Source: Rubrivivax sp. | GTDB lineage: Bacteria > Pseudomonadota > Gammaproteobacteria > Burkholderiales > Burkholderiaceae_C | DNA: 64,000 bases | Assembly: GCA_027485165.1 (NCBI GenBank) | Contig: JAIXRN010000064.1 | Span: forward strand, 1-64,000 | Direction: 5' to 3' | Made by a program: the position numbers and the translations under genes | The notes under the pieces: generated by a model | What the model was told of the DNA's origin: nothing | Databases searched by the model: none | Seen by the model: only the letters and a program-made list of their open reading frames with translations | Part shown: positions 11,536 to 21,138 of the stretch, piece by piece | How positions within the stretch are numbered: position 1 is the first letter of the stretch | Layout of the letters: the number at the start of each line of letters is the position of its first letter

Positions 11536-14500
11536 TCAGGCTGCCGCCGGGCGTACGGTCCCACGGCGCCGCGCCAGCCATTGCAACGCCCGCCGCGGCA
11601 GGCGCCACAGTGCACGCAGGCCCAACAGGGTGGCCACACTCTCCAGGCCCGTCAGCACGAAGGCCACAAAGGGGTTCCAGCGTTCCGCACGGCGGCCGAA
11701 CTTGGCCACCGCACCGTCGCGGGCCAGTTCGATGCTGTCGTAGAAGCTGGGAATAACCAGCAGGGTGAGCAAGGTGCTGGTGATGGTGCCGCCGATGATG
11801 GCCACCGCCATCGGGCGGTAGAACTCGCCACCTTCACCCACGCCGATGGCCACCGGCAGCATGCCGGCGATCAGCGCGAAGGTCGTCATCAGGATCGGCC
11901 GCAGGCGCTTGCGCCCGGCGGTCATCAGGGCCTCTTCGCGGTCCACGCCTTCGGCTTCCAGGTTGCGTGCAGCGTCCAGCAACAGGATGGCGTTCTTCGC
12001 CACCAGGCCCATCAGCATGATCACGCCGATGAAGCTCATCAGGTTCAGCGTACCGCCCGTCAGCAGCAAGGCCAGGACGACACCGATCAGCGACAGCGGC
12101 AGCGACAGCATCACCGCCAGCGGCGCCGTGAAGCTGCCGAACTGCATCACCAGGATCAGGTACATCAGCGCCACGCCCGACACCAGGGCCGTGCCCATGG
12201 CGCCGAACACGGCCTGCTGGTCGCGCGAAGCGCCGGCCAGTTCCAGGCCGTAACCGGGCGGGAAGTCGATCTTCTTCGCCAGCGCCAGGGCATCGGCCGT
12301 CACTTCGCCCGGGCTGCGGCCCTGGGCGTTGGCGGCCACGCTGATGGTGCGCTTGCCGTCCGAATGCTGGATCTGGCTGGGCCCCTTGCCGATGCTGACG
12401 GTGGCGATCTGTTCCAGCGGCACCATGCGGTTGCTGCCGGACACGGCAATCGGCAGGCGTTCGATGTTGCTGGCGTCGACGCGGTCGTTCGGGTGCAGGC
12501 GCACCGACACGTCGCGTGTTTCGCCCACCGGGTCGACCCAGTCGCCCACTTCCACGCCAGCGAAGGCCACGCGCAGGGCCTGGGCTGCGTCGTTGGCGGA
12601 AATGCCCAGCGAATTGGCCAGCCCGCGGTCGAGCTCGATCTTCAGTTCGTCCTGCGGGTCCTGTTCCGACAGGCCCACGTCCACCGCGCCAGGCACCTGG
12701 CGCAGCTGTTCCATGAACTGGTTGGTCAGCTCCAGCAGCTTGCGCGAATCGGCACCGGTAAAGCGGATCTGCACCGGCTTCTGCGCGCCGTTGTTCAGGT
12801 CTTCCAGCACCGTGTATTCGGCACCCACCAGGCGGTTGGTGAGCTTGCGCAGGTCGCCGGCGATCTGGATGTGGCTGCGCTGGCGCTGCGTGCTCTTGCC
12901 GATATCCACGTAGATGCGGCCGCCGCCGGCGCGCACCTGGCTGTTGGTGGCCTTGGTTTCGGGCAGGGTACGGGCCAGTGCGGCAGCGGCTTCGATCTTC
13001 ATGCGTGCGTAGTCCAGGCTGCTGCTGCTGGGGGTGCGCACTTCGATGGCGATGGTGCCGGCGTCGGACGAAGGCAGGAAGCTGGACCCACCGAACTTGG
13101 CCTGCAGGGCCACCGCAGCCACCAGGCTGGCGGCGGCGAACACGGCCATCCAGCGCCGGTGGTGCAGGGCCCAGGCGATGACTGCGCCGTAGCGTTCGGT
13201 CTGGTGGTCGAACCAGACGTTGAAGCGCTGCAGCACCCGGCTGATGCCTTTCTTCGGCGCGTGGTGGTAGCCCGGGGGGTCGCCCCAGAAGGCGCTGAGC
13301 ATCGGGTCCAGCGTGAAGGCGATCAGCAGGCTCACCAGCACCGAAGCCACCACAGTCAGCGCAAAGGGCCGGAACCATTCGCCCGACACCCCGGGCATGA
13401 AGGCCACGGGCACGAACACGGCCACGATGCTGAAGGTGGTGGCGGCCACCGCCAGGCCGATCTCGGCCGTGCCGTTCAGTGCCGCGGTGCGCCGGTCTTC
13501 GCCCATTTCCATGTGGCGCACGATGTTCTCGCGCACCACGATGGCGTCGTCGATCAGCACGCCGATGGCCAGGCTCAGGCCCAGCAGGCTCATGAAGTTC
13601 AGCGAAAAGCCGAACAGCCAGACCGCGATGAAGGCCGCCACCACGCTGGTGGGCAGGCTGAGCGCGGTGATGAGGGTGGAGCGCCAGGAATTCAGGAACA
13701 CATAGACCACGAAGACCGTCAGCCCGGCGCCGAACACCAGGGCGTGGATCACGTTGTACAGGCTGTTGGCAGCGTTCTGGCCGCCGTCCTGCGTCACTTC
13801 CAGCTTCGTTCCGGCCAGCAGTTCCTTGTTGATGTCGACCACCAGCTTGCGCACCTCGTCGGCCACCGACACCGTGCTGGCGTCACGCGTGCGGGTGATC
13901 GACAGGCCCACGTTCGGGTTGCCGTTGCGCAGCGAAAAGCTCGAGATCTCGGCGAAGCCGTCGGCCACGGTGGCCACCTGCGACAGCCGCACCAGTTCAC
14001 TGCCGCGGCGCTTGATGACGATCTGCTCGAATTCGCGCGGCGATTCGATGCGGCCCACCAGCCGGATGCTCTGGTCTTCCAGCTTGCCACGCACCTTGCC
14101 CACCGGGGCCGTGGTGTTTTGGGCCCGCAGCGCATTCACGACCTCGGTCACCGAGACTTCGAATTCACGCAGCTTGTCGGCGTGCAGCAGCACCGTGAGT
14201 TCGCGCCGCAGTGCGCCGTTGACGTTCACCACCGCCACGCCAGCAATGCCGCGGAAGCGGTCGGCCAGGCGGTCTTCGGCCAGGCGCGAGATGTCGGAAA
14301 AGCTTTGCGCCGTCGACGACAGCGCCAGCTGCATGATGGGCTGGGCCGCCGGGTCCACCCGCGTCAGCACGGGTTCGCGGATTTCGGTCGGCAACTTGTA
14401 GCGCACCGTGCCGATGGCGTTGCGCACATCGTCGGCGGCCTCGATCATGTTCTTGTTGAAATTGAAGAACATCACCAGGCTGGCATTGCCTTCGGCGGCC

Positions 14501-14748
14501 GTGGCCTGCACGCGGTCCACGCCCGAGATGCCCTGCAAGGCCTTTTCGATGCGGTTGATCACCTCGCGTTCCACCGTCTCCGGGCTGGCGCCCGGGTAGG
14601 TGATGCTGACCACCAGGATGGGCTGCTCGACGTCGGGGATCTGGTTGACCCGCAGCTTGCTCAGGGCCAGCAGGCCCAGCGCCATCAAGGCGATGATGAG
14701 CACCACGGTGGCAACCGGGCGCTTGATGCTGAAGTCAGACAGGAACAT
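11536..14748 (-). CDS. Efflux RND transporter permease subunit (HAE1 family)
   Basis: An inner-membrane proton/drug antiporter of about 1070 residues. It has the RND layout: one N-terminal helix (FSIKRPVATVVLIIALMALG), a large periplasmic porter domain, helices 2-6, a second porter domain and helices 8-12. The proton-relay aspartates are visible in AIGVLIDDAIVVREN, and the motif GxPxQxP-like PDVEQPILVVSITYPGASPE follows helix 1. The start is the ATG at 14748; an open frame upstream is an extension into the adaptor gene. The adaptor gene ends 17 bases upstream. No outer-membrane TolC-like gene is adjacent. The substrate is unknown. Confidence 0.95.
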   Translation of the reverse strand: MFLSDFSIKRPVATVVLIIALMALGLLALSKLRVNQIPDVEQPILVVSITYPGASPETVEREVINRIEKALQGISGVDRVQATAAEGNASLVMFFNFNKNMIEAADDVRNAIGTVRYKLPTEIREPVLTRVDPAAQPIMQLALSSTAQSFSDISRLAEDRLADRFRGIAGVAVVNVNGALRRELTVLLHADKLREFEVSVTEVVNALRAQNTTAPVGKVRGKLEDQSIRLVGRIESPREFEQIVIKRRGSELVRLSQVATVADGFAEISSFSLRNGNPNVGLSITRTRDASTVSVADEVRKLVVDINKELLAGTKLEVTQDGGQNAANSLYNVIHALVFGAGLTVFVVYVFLNSWRSTLITALSLPTSVVAAFIAVWLFGFSLNFMSLLGLSLAIGVLIDDAIVVRENIVRHMEMGEDRRTAALNGTAEIGLAVAATTFSIVAVFVPVAFMPGVSGEWFRPFALTVVASVLVSLLIAFTLDPMLSAFWGDPPGYHHAPKKGISRVLQRFNVWFDHQTERYGAVIAWALHHRRWMAVFAAASLVAAVALQAKFGGSSFLPSSDAGTIAIEVRTPSSSSLDYARMKIEAAAALARTLPETKATNSQVRAGGGRIYVDIGKSTQRQRSHIQIAGDLRKLTNRLVGAEYTVLEDLNNGAQKPVQIRFTGADSRKLLELTNQFMEQLRQVPGAVDVGLSEQDPQDELKIELDRGLANSLGISANDAAQALRVAFAGVEVGDWVDPVGETRDVSVRLHPNDRVDASNIERLPIAVSGSNRMVPLEQIATVSIGKGPSQIQHSDGKRTISVAANAQGRSPGEVTADALALAKKIDFPPGYGLELAGASRDQQAVFGAMGTALVSGVALMYLILVMQFGSFTAPLAVMLSLPLSLIGVVLALLLTGGTLNLMSFIGVIMLMGLVAKNAILLLDAARNLEAEGVDREEALMTAGRKRLRPILMTTFALIAGMLPVAIGVGEGGEFYRPMAVAIIGGTITSTLLTLLVIPSFYDSIELARDGAVAKFGRRAERWNPFVAFVLTGLESVATLLGLRALWRLPRRALQWLARRRGTVRPAAA

Positions 14749-14765
14749 GGTGTCGCCCCGTTGGC

Positions 14766-16034
14766 CTAGCGTGTGGCCACGGCAGACGCTGCTGCCGGGA
14801 CGGCCGCGGCCGCCGGCACCGGGACGGCAGGCGCCGGCCGCGACGCCGCGGCCAGTTCCACGCGTTGACCGTCCAGCAGGCCGCTGCCGGGCTTGCGCAG
14901 CACCCGGTCGCCGGCCGAAAGGCCTGTCAGCACCGGGTATTCGCCGCGCCTCGGGTCGCGTTCGCCCAGGCGCACGTCGACCTTGCTGATGCGGTCCGCG
15001 GCCAGCTTCCACACGCTGGCGGCTTCGCCGGCTCGCACGATGCTGGATTCAGGCAGCATCAGTGCTTCACTGGTGCCCGATTCGATCCGGCCTTCGGCAA
15101 ACAGCCCTGCCACCCGCGGCGCGGCGGCAGGGTCGGCGAAGGCCACCACCACTTCCACTTGGCGCGTGGTGGCATTGGCCGTGGCGTCCACGCGCTGAAC
15201 CTTGCCGCTGAATTCGGTTTGCGGGAAACCGTTGACGCGAAAGCTCACGGCTTGCCCCAGCTTCACCTCGTGCATGCGGTCGGCCGACACCAGGCCTTCG
15301 AAACGCATGCTGGCGGGGTCGATGACCTTGAGCAGTTCCTTGCCCACGGCGGCGGTGTCGCCGGCCGAGACCTTGCGTTCGCTGACCACGCCAGCAAAAG
15401 GTGCGCGCACCTCGGTGCGGCGCAGCTGCTGGCTGGCGGTGGCAGCACGGGCGCGGGCGGCCACCAGGTCGCTTTGTGCGTTGTTGCGCCGCACTTCGGC
15501 GTCTTCCAGCGCCTGCATGCTGGTCATGCCCTGGGCCTGCAGGGTCTTCAGGCGCTGCAGCTGGCGTTCGGCTTGTTCGAAGGCCTGACCGATGGCGCGC
15601 ACCGATTCGGTGGCGCTGTTCATGCTGTCGCGGATGGCGCTGTCGTCCAGGCGCACCAGCAGTTCGCCGCGCTGCACCGGGTCGCCGTTCTGCTTCAGCA
15701 CCTGCAGCACGACGGCAGAGACTTCGCTGCGCAGGTCGGCCTTGCGCTCCGGCTGCAGCGACCCGGTGATCACCGGCCCGCCGGCCAGCAGGCTGGGGGC
15801 CAGCGTGCGCAGGTCTTCTGGGGCCACCAGCAGCACCGGCGCCGATGCGGCATCTGCGGCAGGCTTGGCCGGCTTGCCGGTCTTGGCAGCCGTGTCGGCG
15901 GCCCCGGTGTCCTTGGCTTCGGTGGTTTCGGTGGTCTTGGAAGACTTGGCGGCCTGGTCGGCGGCCGGGCTGCAGGCGGCCAGCAAGACGGCCAGCACCG
16001 CGGCCAGGAAGGTATTTGAAAAGGCGTAACGCAT
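14766..16034 (-). CDS. RND efflux periplasmic adaptor (HlyD/MFP family lipoprotein)
   Basis: The membrane-fusion subunit of the adjacent RND pump, about 422 residues. The signal peptide ends in a lipobox (LLAAC, Cys21), so it should be lipid-anchored. An Ala/Lys/Thr-rich spacer at about 22-65 precedes a lipoyl-like half, a coiled-coil hairpin (about 150-225, QAFEQAERQLQRLKTLQAQG and following), the second lipoyl half (VRAPFAGVVSERKVSAGD), a beta-barrel and a membrane-proximal domain. The ATG at 16034 gives a perfect lipoprotein signal. It is first in the operon adaptor-permease-cysQ. Confidence 0.93.
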   Translation of the reverse strand: MRYAFSNTFLAAVLAVLLAACSPAADQAAKSSKTTETTEAKDTGAADTAAKTGKPAKPAADAASAPVLLVAPEDLRTLAPSLLAGGPVITGSLQPERKADLRSEVSAVVLQVLKQNGDPVQRGELLVRLDDSAIRDSMNSATESVRAIGQAFEQAERQLQRLKTLQAQGMTSMQALEDAEVRRNNAQSDLVAARARAATASQQLRRTEVRAPFAGVVSERKVSAGDTAAVGKELLKVIDPASMRFEGLVSADRMHEVKLGQAVSFRVNGFPQTEFSGKVQRVDATANATTRQVEVVVAFADPAAAPRVAGLFAEGRIESGTSEALMLPESSIVRAGEAASVWKLAADRISKVDVRLGERDPRRGEYPVLTGLSAGDRVLRKPGSGLLDGQRVELAAASRPAPAVPVPAAAAVPAAASAVATR

Positions 16035-16360
16035 GCTGTGGGGTTGTGCAGCCGCTGCAACGAATGCCGGCTTCCTGGAGAAGGTCTTGACAAGGAACGA
16101 TAGCCTACCGTTTGCCGAGGGTTGGCCGAAGGACATGCGACGAATGGCCAGCCTGGCGGCGCCAATGGTGGCTGGCCGGTGGCGACCGCCTGTCCCGCAC
16201 CCTTCAAAGGCAGGGGGGTGAGGGAATCCGCCTAGCTGCTGTGCTGGCGGCAAGGGATGGCACGCGGCATCATCCCGCGCAAAGACCTCTGGTTGCGGCG
16301 GCGCTGGCCCCCTCCGCCCAGCTTGCGGAACCCGGCAGCACCTTGAAGATCACAGTGCCC
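16035..16360. other. 326-base intergenic stretch between the efflux adaptor and a small membrane protein gene
   Basis: A divergent promoter region for two oppositely oriented genes. I see no convincing gene. A perfect TTGACA stands at 16087-16092 on the plus strand but no -10 box follows at 16-18 bases. No regulator gene of the TetR or LysR type is beside the pump, so its control cannot be read here. Confidence 0.4.
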
Positions 16361-16681
16361 ATGAACCTCTACACCGCTCCCCTGAACCCCCGCAAGGGCC
16401 CTGCGTCTTTGTCCGGCGTGCCGTTGTGGCTGCGTTGGCCGCTGCGCCTGGTGGCCGTGGCGGCGGCCTTTGTCTTCATGCTGGTGGCCTTGGTGCTGGG
16501 CATGTTGCTGGCCTTGGGGCTGGTGGGTTGGGCGCTCGTGCGTGGGCGGCGCCCGGCGACGGGCTTGTTCCACGCCTATTACCAGCGCGCCCGCCACCGC
16601 CAGCGGCCAGGCGACAAGACCATCATCGACATCGATGCGGTCGAAGTGCCCGACCCGCAGCCTGGCGTGCCCCAGCGCTGA
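16361..16681 (+). CDS. Small membrane protein of unknown function
   Basis: A 106-residue protein that I do not recognise. Its middle (about residues 22-60) is one long or two closely spaced hydrophobic segments (VAVAAAFVFMLVALVLGMLLALGL in part), followed by a basic stretch and the polar end KTIIDIDAVEVPDPQPGVPQR. The ATG at 16361 is the best start because the frame upstream is not protein-like and no ribosome site is visible for any start. The IIDIDAVEV tail resembles short conserved Burkholderiales hypothetical membrane proteins, but I cannot assign a function. Confidence 0.7.
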   Translation: MNLYTAPLNPRKGPASLSGVPLWLRWPLRLVAVAAAFVFMLVALVLGMLLALGLVGWALVRGRRPATGLFHAYYQRARHRQRPGDKTIIDIDAVEVPDPQPGVPQR

Positions 16682-16765
16682 GCGCCGGGGAAACGCAGAT
16701 CAGCACAGAGGCGGGCCTGTACGCACCCTGAGCACCCTGGCCCGCCCCGAAGCATCAAGAAAAAA

Positions 16766-16803
16766 TCAAGAAAAAAGCACCGGGCGTTCCCGCCGGGTGC
16801 TTT
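16766..16803 (-). terminator. Terminator of tRNA-Val
   Basis: An inverted repeat at 16775-16802 (AAGCACC ... GGTGCTT, with GC-rich inner pairs and one mismatch) is followed on the minus strand by a T-run (A residues at 16771-16776 of the plus strand). It lies 17 bases beyond the tRNA 3' end. Confidence 0.75.
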
Positions 16804-16819
16804 GTTCATCTACCGAATT

Positions 16820-16896
16820 TGGTAGGCGCGATTGGACTCGAACCAACGACCCCCACCATGTCAAGGTGGTGCTCTAACCAGCTGAGCTACGCGCCT
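16820..16896 (-). tRNA. tRNA-Val (anticodon GAC)
   Basis: A complete 77-base cloverleaf with encoded CCA. The acceptor stem AGGCGCG/CGCGCCT pairs fully, the D-arm is GCTC...GAGC, the anticodon stem CCACC/GGTGG encloses TTGACAT, and the T-arm is GTTGG TTCGAGT CCAAT. The anticodon GAC reads GUC and GUU valine codons. It stands alone, downstream of relA on the same strand. Confidence 0.97.
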
Positions 16897-16935
16897 GAGT
16901 CAGCCTCGCAGTATATACCGCCGCGCAGGCCCGCT

Positions 16936-19197
16936 TCACTTGCGGCGCACGTGACGAACGCCCGCAATGCGCCCGATTTGCACCAGCACGGGTGCCAGCC
17001 GTGCAGTGTTCGGGGTTTCGACGGTGAACGTCATCCAGGCCGTTTCGCGGTCCTTCGCGCTCTGCGTGTGCACGCCAGTGACGTTCATCTTTTCCTTGGC
17101 GAAGACTTCGCTGATGTCGCGCAGCAGGCCCTGGCGGTCGCTGGCTTCGATCAGCACGTCCAGGGGGTAGACCGCGGGTCGTTCACCGCCACCCTGCCCC
17201 CAGTCCACGTCGATCACACGCCCCGGGCTGGCTTGCACCATGTGCGCCAGGTTGCTGCAGTCGCTGCGGTGGATGGCCACCCCGCGACCGCGCGTGACGA
17301 AGCCGCGGATGTGGTCAGGCGGCGCTGGCCGGCAACAACGGGCCAGCGTGGTCAGCAGGGAATCGACGCCCACCACCAGCACGCCACCCCGGCCGCCGCC
17401 AGGTTCGCTGCGCGGGCGGTGCAACAGCACGCGGTCGTGGTCGGGCACGGGCTCGGCCGGGCGCAGCAGGTTTTCGATCGTGCGCAGCGACAACTCGTCC
17501 TTGCCGACCACTTCGAACAAGGCATCGGCCTTGTCGAAGCCCAGCTGTTCGGCCAGCGCGTCCAGCTTCAGGGCCGTGCGGCCTTCGCGCTGCAGCAGCT
17601 TTTCGACCAGTTCGCGGCCGCGCGCAATGGTCTGGCCTTGGGCCTGGGCGTTGAACCAGGCCCGCACCTTGGCGCGCGAGCGCGGGCTTTGCAGGTAGCC
17701 GGCTTCGGCATTCAGCCAGTCCAGTGACGGCCCGCCTTCTTTGGCGGCGACGATCTCCACTGTCTGCCCGCTGTGCAGCGGTGTGTTCAGCGGCACCACA
17801 CGGCCGTCCACGCGCGCGCCCCGGCAGCGGTGGCCCAGGTCGGTGTGCAAGGTGTAGGCGAAGTCCACTGGCGTGCCGCCGGCCGGCAGGTCAATGATGC
17901 TGGCCTGCGGCGTGAAGACGTAGATGCGGTCGTCGAAGGCCGCCGTGCTGTCGCCCCCCAGCGCGGCAGCGCCGTCGCCGGCAAAGTCGCGTTCCCAGGC
18001 CAGCAACTCACGCAGCACGGCCTTGCGTGCCTCGGCCACACGGTCTTCGAAGTCACCGCCTGCTGGCGCCGTACCGCCACTGCGCAAGCCGCTCAGCCCG
18101 GCGTAGCCCTTGGCGCCGGCTTCCTTGTACATCCAGTGCGCAGCCACGCCGTGCTCGGCGTGCTCATGCATGCCGCGGGTGCGGATCTGCACTTCCAGCG
18201 GCCGCCCGTCACCAGCCAGCACCACGGTGTGCAGGCTCTGGTAGCCGTTGGGCTTGGGGCGGGCGATGTAGTCGTCGAACTCGCCGTCCACGGGCGTCCA
18301 GGCCTCGTGCACCCGGGCCAGCGCGGCATAGCAGTCGGGCACATCGGGCACGATGACACGCAAGGCGCGGGCGTCGAAGATACGGGCATAGGTCAGGCCC
18401 TTGCCCTGCATCTTCTTCCAGATGCTGTACAGGTGCTTGGGGCGGCCCTGCACGTCGGCCGCCATACCGGCCTGCTGCAGCAGGCCGCGCAGCTGGACCA
18501 GCGCGAGCTCCACGCCTTGTTCGCGTTCAGCACGGGTCTCATCGACCAGGCGGGCCACACGCTGGTATTCGGTCGGTTGCAGGAACCGGAAGCACAGATC
18601 TTCGAGTTCCCACTTCACCTGCCAGATGCCCAGCCGGTTCGCCAGCGGCGCAAACACCTGAAGCGATTCGGTCGCCAGGTCAGCCGGGCAAGGCTGGCGT
18701 GACGCAGCGAAATAACGCAGGGTCTGCAGGCGCGACGCCAGCCGCAACAGCACGACGCGCAGGTCACGCGAGAAGGCCAGCAGCATCTTCCGCACGCGCT
18801 CGGTCTGCAGCGCACGCGGGCTGCCGGCCTGGGCCGCGGCCGGCGCATGCCGCGCCGCGCGCTGGATCTGCACCAGCTTGCGCGTCAGCGTCACCAGGCC
18901 GGCGTAGCTGTCGCCGAAGGCCTTGCGCAAGGTTTCTTCGGGGCGTTGCAGGTAGTCACCGGCATAGACCAGATAAGCCGCGGCACACAGCGCGGGCGAA
19001 GCGCCGATGCTGCGCAGCACGGCGGCTGTGCCGTCGGCGTGCGCCAGGGCGTCTTCGCCCGTGTCCAGCTGCTGGCCGGCCAACAATGGTTCGGCGAAGG
19101 CTCTGGCGCGGGTCAGCGCTGGGCTCTCAGCTGTTTGCTCGGTCGATTGCTCAGCGGTCTGCTTGCTGCTTGGATCGCCAGTCCGCCCCAGCGGCAT
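16936..19197 (-). CDS. relA: GTP pyrophosphokinase RelA (ppGpp synthetase)
   Basis: Makes (p)ppGpp at ribosomes during amino-acid starvation. The order is a pseudo-hydrolase domain, the synthetase domain (GRPKHLYSIWKKMQGKGL, then FDDYIARPKPNGYQSLHTVV), a TGS domain (YVFTPQASIIDLPAGGTPVDFAYTLH in part), and the C-terminal helical, zinc-finger-like and ACT domains ending near ETAWMTFTVE. The HD pair of active hydrolases is replaced (AAAYLVYAGD), so this is RelA, not SpoT. The ATG at 19197 gives 753 residues, close to the family length. TTG starts at 19299 and 19338 are possible. The upstream hydrolase ends 185 bases away from the chosen start. Confidence 0.95.
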   Translation of the reverse strand: MPLGRTGDPSSKQTAEQSTEQTAESPALTRARAFAEPLLAGQQLDTGEDALAHADGTAAVLRSIGASPALCAAAYLVYAGDYLQRPEETLRKAFGDSYAGLVTLTRKLVQIQRAARHAPAAAQAGSPRALQTERVRKMLLAFSRDLRVVLLRLASRLQTLRYFAASRQPCPADLATESLQVFAPLANRLGIWQVKWELEDLCFRFLQPTEYQRVARLVDETRAEREQGVELALVQLRGLLQQAGMAADVQGRPKHLYSIWKKMQGKGLTYARIFDARALRVIVPDVPDCYAALARVHEAWTPVDGEFDDYIARPKPNGYQSLHTVVLAGDGRPLEVQIRTRGMHEHAEHGVAAHWMYKEAGAKGYAGLSGLRSGGTAPAGGDFEDRVAEARKAVLRELLAWERDFAGDGAAALGGDSTAAFDDRIYVFTPQASIIDLPAGGTPVDFAYTLHTDLGHRCRGARVDGRVVPLNTPLHSGQTVEIVAAKEGGPSLDWLNAEAGYLQSPRSRAKVRAWFNAQAQGQTIARGRELVEKLLQREGRTALKLDALAEQLGFDKADALFEVVGKDELSLRTIENLLRPAEPVPDHDRVLLHRPRSEPGGGRGGVLVVGVDSLLTTLARCCRPAPPDHIRGFVTRGRGVAIHRSDCSNLAHMVQASPGRVIDVDWGQGGGERPAVYPLDVLIEASDRQGLLRDISEVFAKEKMNVTGVHTQSAKDRETAWMTFTVETPNTARLAPVLVQIGRIAGVRHVRRK

Positions 19198-19381
19198 CGA
19201 GTGGACCTGGGCGGCGTCGGCGTCGGCGTCGGCGCTGGCCAGGCGCACCACGGCCGATGCCGACGGCGGGGCCGTATCCGGAAGCGACAGGGTCTTCAAG
19301 GCAATCAGGGGCTGGAAAGCAAGGGGCGCCTTGGGCAACCTGGTAATCCCGGGGCTGAACCCTTCAGACGACCCGAGCGGG

Positions 19382-20269
19382 TCATGTGCTCAGCAGGAAC
19401 TGGCGCACCACGGCGCGCTGGTCGGCTGCCACCAGCGTAGGGGCATGGCCAACACCGGCGAATTCCACCAGGCGTGCCCGCGGCCCACGCTGCGTCATGG
19501 CTTGCGCGGTGGCGGGGGCCAGCAGGTCTGAATCCGCCCCCCGCAGCAGCAAGGTGGGGCAGGCCAGCCGGTCGTAGCTCTGCCACAGCAGGGCTTCGCC
19601 GAACGCCGCCATCTCGGGTGTGACGGCCTTGAACGGTGTGGCGATGGCCGGGTCGTAATGGCTCTTGAGGCCACTGCCCGATTCATGCGGCACCAGCTGC
19701 GGCCGGGTCAGCGCCAGCCACTCTTCGCGCGTGTGCGGGCCAAAGCCGCGGCTGATGGCCCAGAGCGCGTCGGCGGCTTCTTCCACGCTGGCCCAGTGTG
19801 CGGGCTGACCCAGGTAGCTGCCGATGCGCTGCAGCGAGGCTGGCTCGATGGTGGGCCCGACGTCGTTCAACACCAGCTTGCGCACCAGCCCCGGGCTGCC
19901 GGCTGCCGTGGGTAGCGCGGCCAGGCCCAGACCGATCAGGCCACCCATCGACGTACCGACCCAGTCCACCTGATCGACGCCCAGCCGCGCCACCAGGGCC
20001 ACCATGTCGGCCACATAGCTGGGGATACCGTAGGCCATCGGGTCAGGCAGGCGGTCGCTGCGCCCACGGCCCACCACGTCGGGGCAGATGACGCGGTAGT
20101 CAGCGGCCAGGTCGCGCGCCAGCGTGTCGAAATCGCGGCCCTGGCGTGTCAGGCCGTGCGCGCACACCAGTACCTGCGGGTTGGCCGCATCGCCCCATTC
20201 CCAATAGGCCATGCGGTGCAGGCCGCGGGCGTCCAGGCAGTTCAGGTGGTGCAAGCGGGGTTCGGCCAT
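19382..20269 (-). CDS. Alpha/beta hydrolase
   Basis: A 295-residue serine hydrolase of unknown substrate. It has the oxyanion loop HGLTRQGRDF, the nucleophile elbow GTSMGG (Ser in G-x-S-x-G), an acid residue in GADSDLL near residue 250 and the catalytic histidine in GVGHAPTL. The start ATG at 20269 gives MAEPRLHHLNCLDARGLHRMAYWEWG, a common N-terminus in Burkholderiales hydrolases. It lies upstream of relA on the same strand and is divergent from bdhA, 81 bases away. A role in PHB or ester breakdown is possible, but only from the neighbour. Confidence 0.9.
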   Translation of the reverse strand: MAEPRLHHLNCLDARGLHRMAYWEWGDAANPQVLVCAHGLTRQGRDFDTLARDLAADYRVICPDVVGRGRSDRLPDPMAYGIPSYVADMVALVARLGVDQVDWVGTSMGGLIGLGLAALPTAAGSPGLVRKLVLNDVGPTIEPASLQRIGSYLGQPAHWASVEEAADALWAISRGFGPHTREEWLALTRPQLVPHESGSGLKSHYDPAIATPFKAVTPEMAAFGEALLWQSYDRLACPTLLLRGADSDLLAPATAQAMTQRGPRARLVEFAGVGHAPTLVAADQRAVVRQFLLST

Positions 20270-20350
20270 GGCGGAGGGGCCGCGAGTGCGGCCCTGGAGG
20301 ACGGTTTGATAATGAGTGGATCGTATCAACGCACCCAGAAGGACATCGCC

Positions 20351-21133
20351 ATGCTCAAAGGCAAGACCGCTCTCGTCACCGGCAGCACCAGCGGCATCGG
20401 CCTGGGCATCGCCAAGTCTCTGGCCGAGCAGGGCGCGCGCCTGGTGATCAACGGCTTCGGCGACAAGGACGCCGCGCTGGCCGAAGTGCGCGCCATCGCC
20501 AGCGCACATGGCGCACGCGTGGCCTACAGCGGCGCCGACATGTCCAGGCCAGATGACATCGTGGCCATGGTGCGCGACGCCGAGCGCGACTTCGGCACCG
20601 TGGACGTGCTGGTGAACAACGCCGGCATCCAGCATGTGGCGCTGGTTGAAGACTTTCCGCCCGAGCGCTGGGACGCGATCATCGCCATCAACCTGAATTC
20701 GGCCTTCCACACGCTGCGTGCAGCCCTGCCGGGCATGAAAGCACGGGGCTACGGCCGCGTCATCAACATCGCGTCAGCCCACGGCCTGGTGGCGTCGGCG
20801 CAGAAAAGCGCCTACGTGGCCGCCAAGCATGGCCTGGTCGGGCTGACCAAGGCCGTGGCGCTGGAATGCGCCACCACGCCGGTGACGGTGAACGCCATCT
20901 GCCCGGGCTGGGTGCTGACGCCGCTGGTGCAAAAGCAGATCGACGCCCGCGCCGCGGCCAGCGGCAGCAGCGTGGCCCAGGAAGCCGTGAAGCTGCTGGG
21001 CGAAAAGCAGCCTTCGCTGCAGTTCACCACGCCCGAAGAACTGGGCGCGCTGGCCGTGTTCCTGTGTTCACCGGCCGCGCAGAACGTGCGCGGTGTGGCC
21101 TGGGCGGTGGACGGGGGATGGACAGCGCAGTGA
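20351..21133 (+). CDS. bdhA: D-3-hydroxybutyrate dehydrogenase
   Basis: An NAD-dependent short-chain dehydrogenase that interconverts D-3-hydroxybutyrate and acetoacetate in PHB/ketone metabolism. The 260-residue protein has TGSTSGIG (10-17), NNAG (89-92), and catalytic Ser142, Tyr155 and Lys159 (SAYVAAK). The substrate-lid region CPGWVLTPLVQKQI and the end GVAWAVDGGW match BdhA. AGAAGGA ends 8 bases before the ATG at 20351, which decides this start over an open frame that begins further upstream. Confidence 0.95.
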   Translation: MLKGKTALVTGSTSGIGLGIAKSLAEQGARLVINGFGDKDAALAEVRAIASAHGARVAYSGADMSRPDDIVAMVRDAERDFGTVDVLVNNAGIQHVALVEDFPPERWDAIIAINLNSAFHTLRAALPGMKARGYGRVINIASAHGLVASAQKSAYVAAKHGLVGLTKAVALECATTPVTVNAICPGWVLTPLVQKQIDARAAASGSSVAQEAVKLLGEKQPSLQFTTPEELGALAVFLCSPAAQNVRGVAWAVDGGWTAQ

Positions 21134-21138
21134 CGTGA

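Noticed and set aside
11437..14769. A very long open frame (about 1110 codons) antisense to the RND permease
   Set aside because: It is a product of high GC and strong third-position bias. The translation is rich in His, Gln, Arg and Ala, with no domain, while the opposite strand is a textbook RND pump.
16087..16109. A perfect TTGACA as a promoter for the small membrane protein
   Set aside because: No -10 hexamer is found 16-18 bases downstream, and the gene start is 270 bases away.
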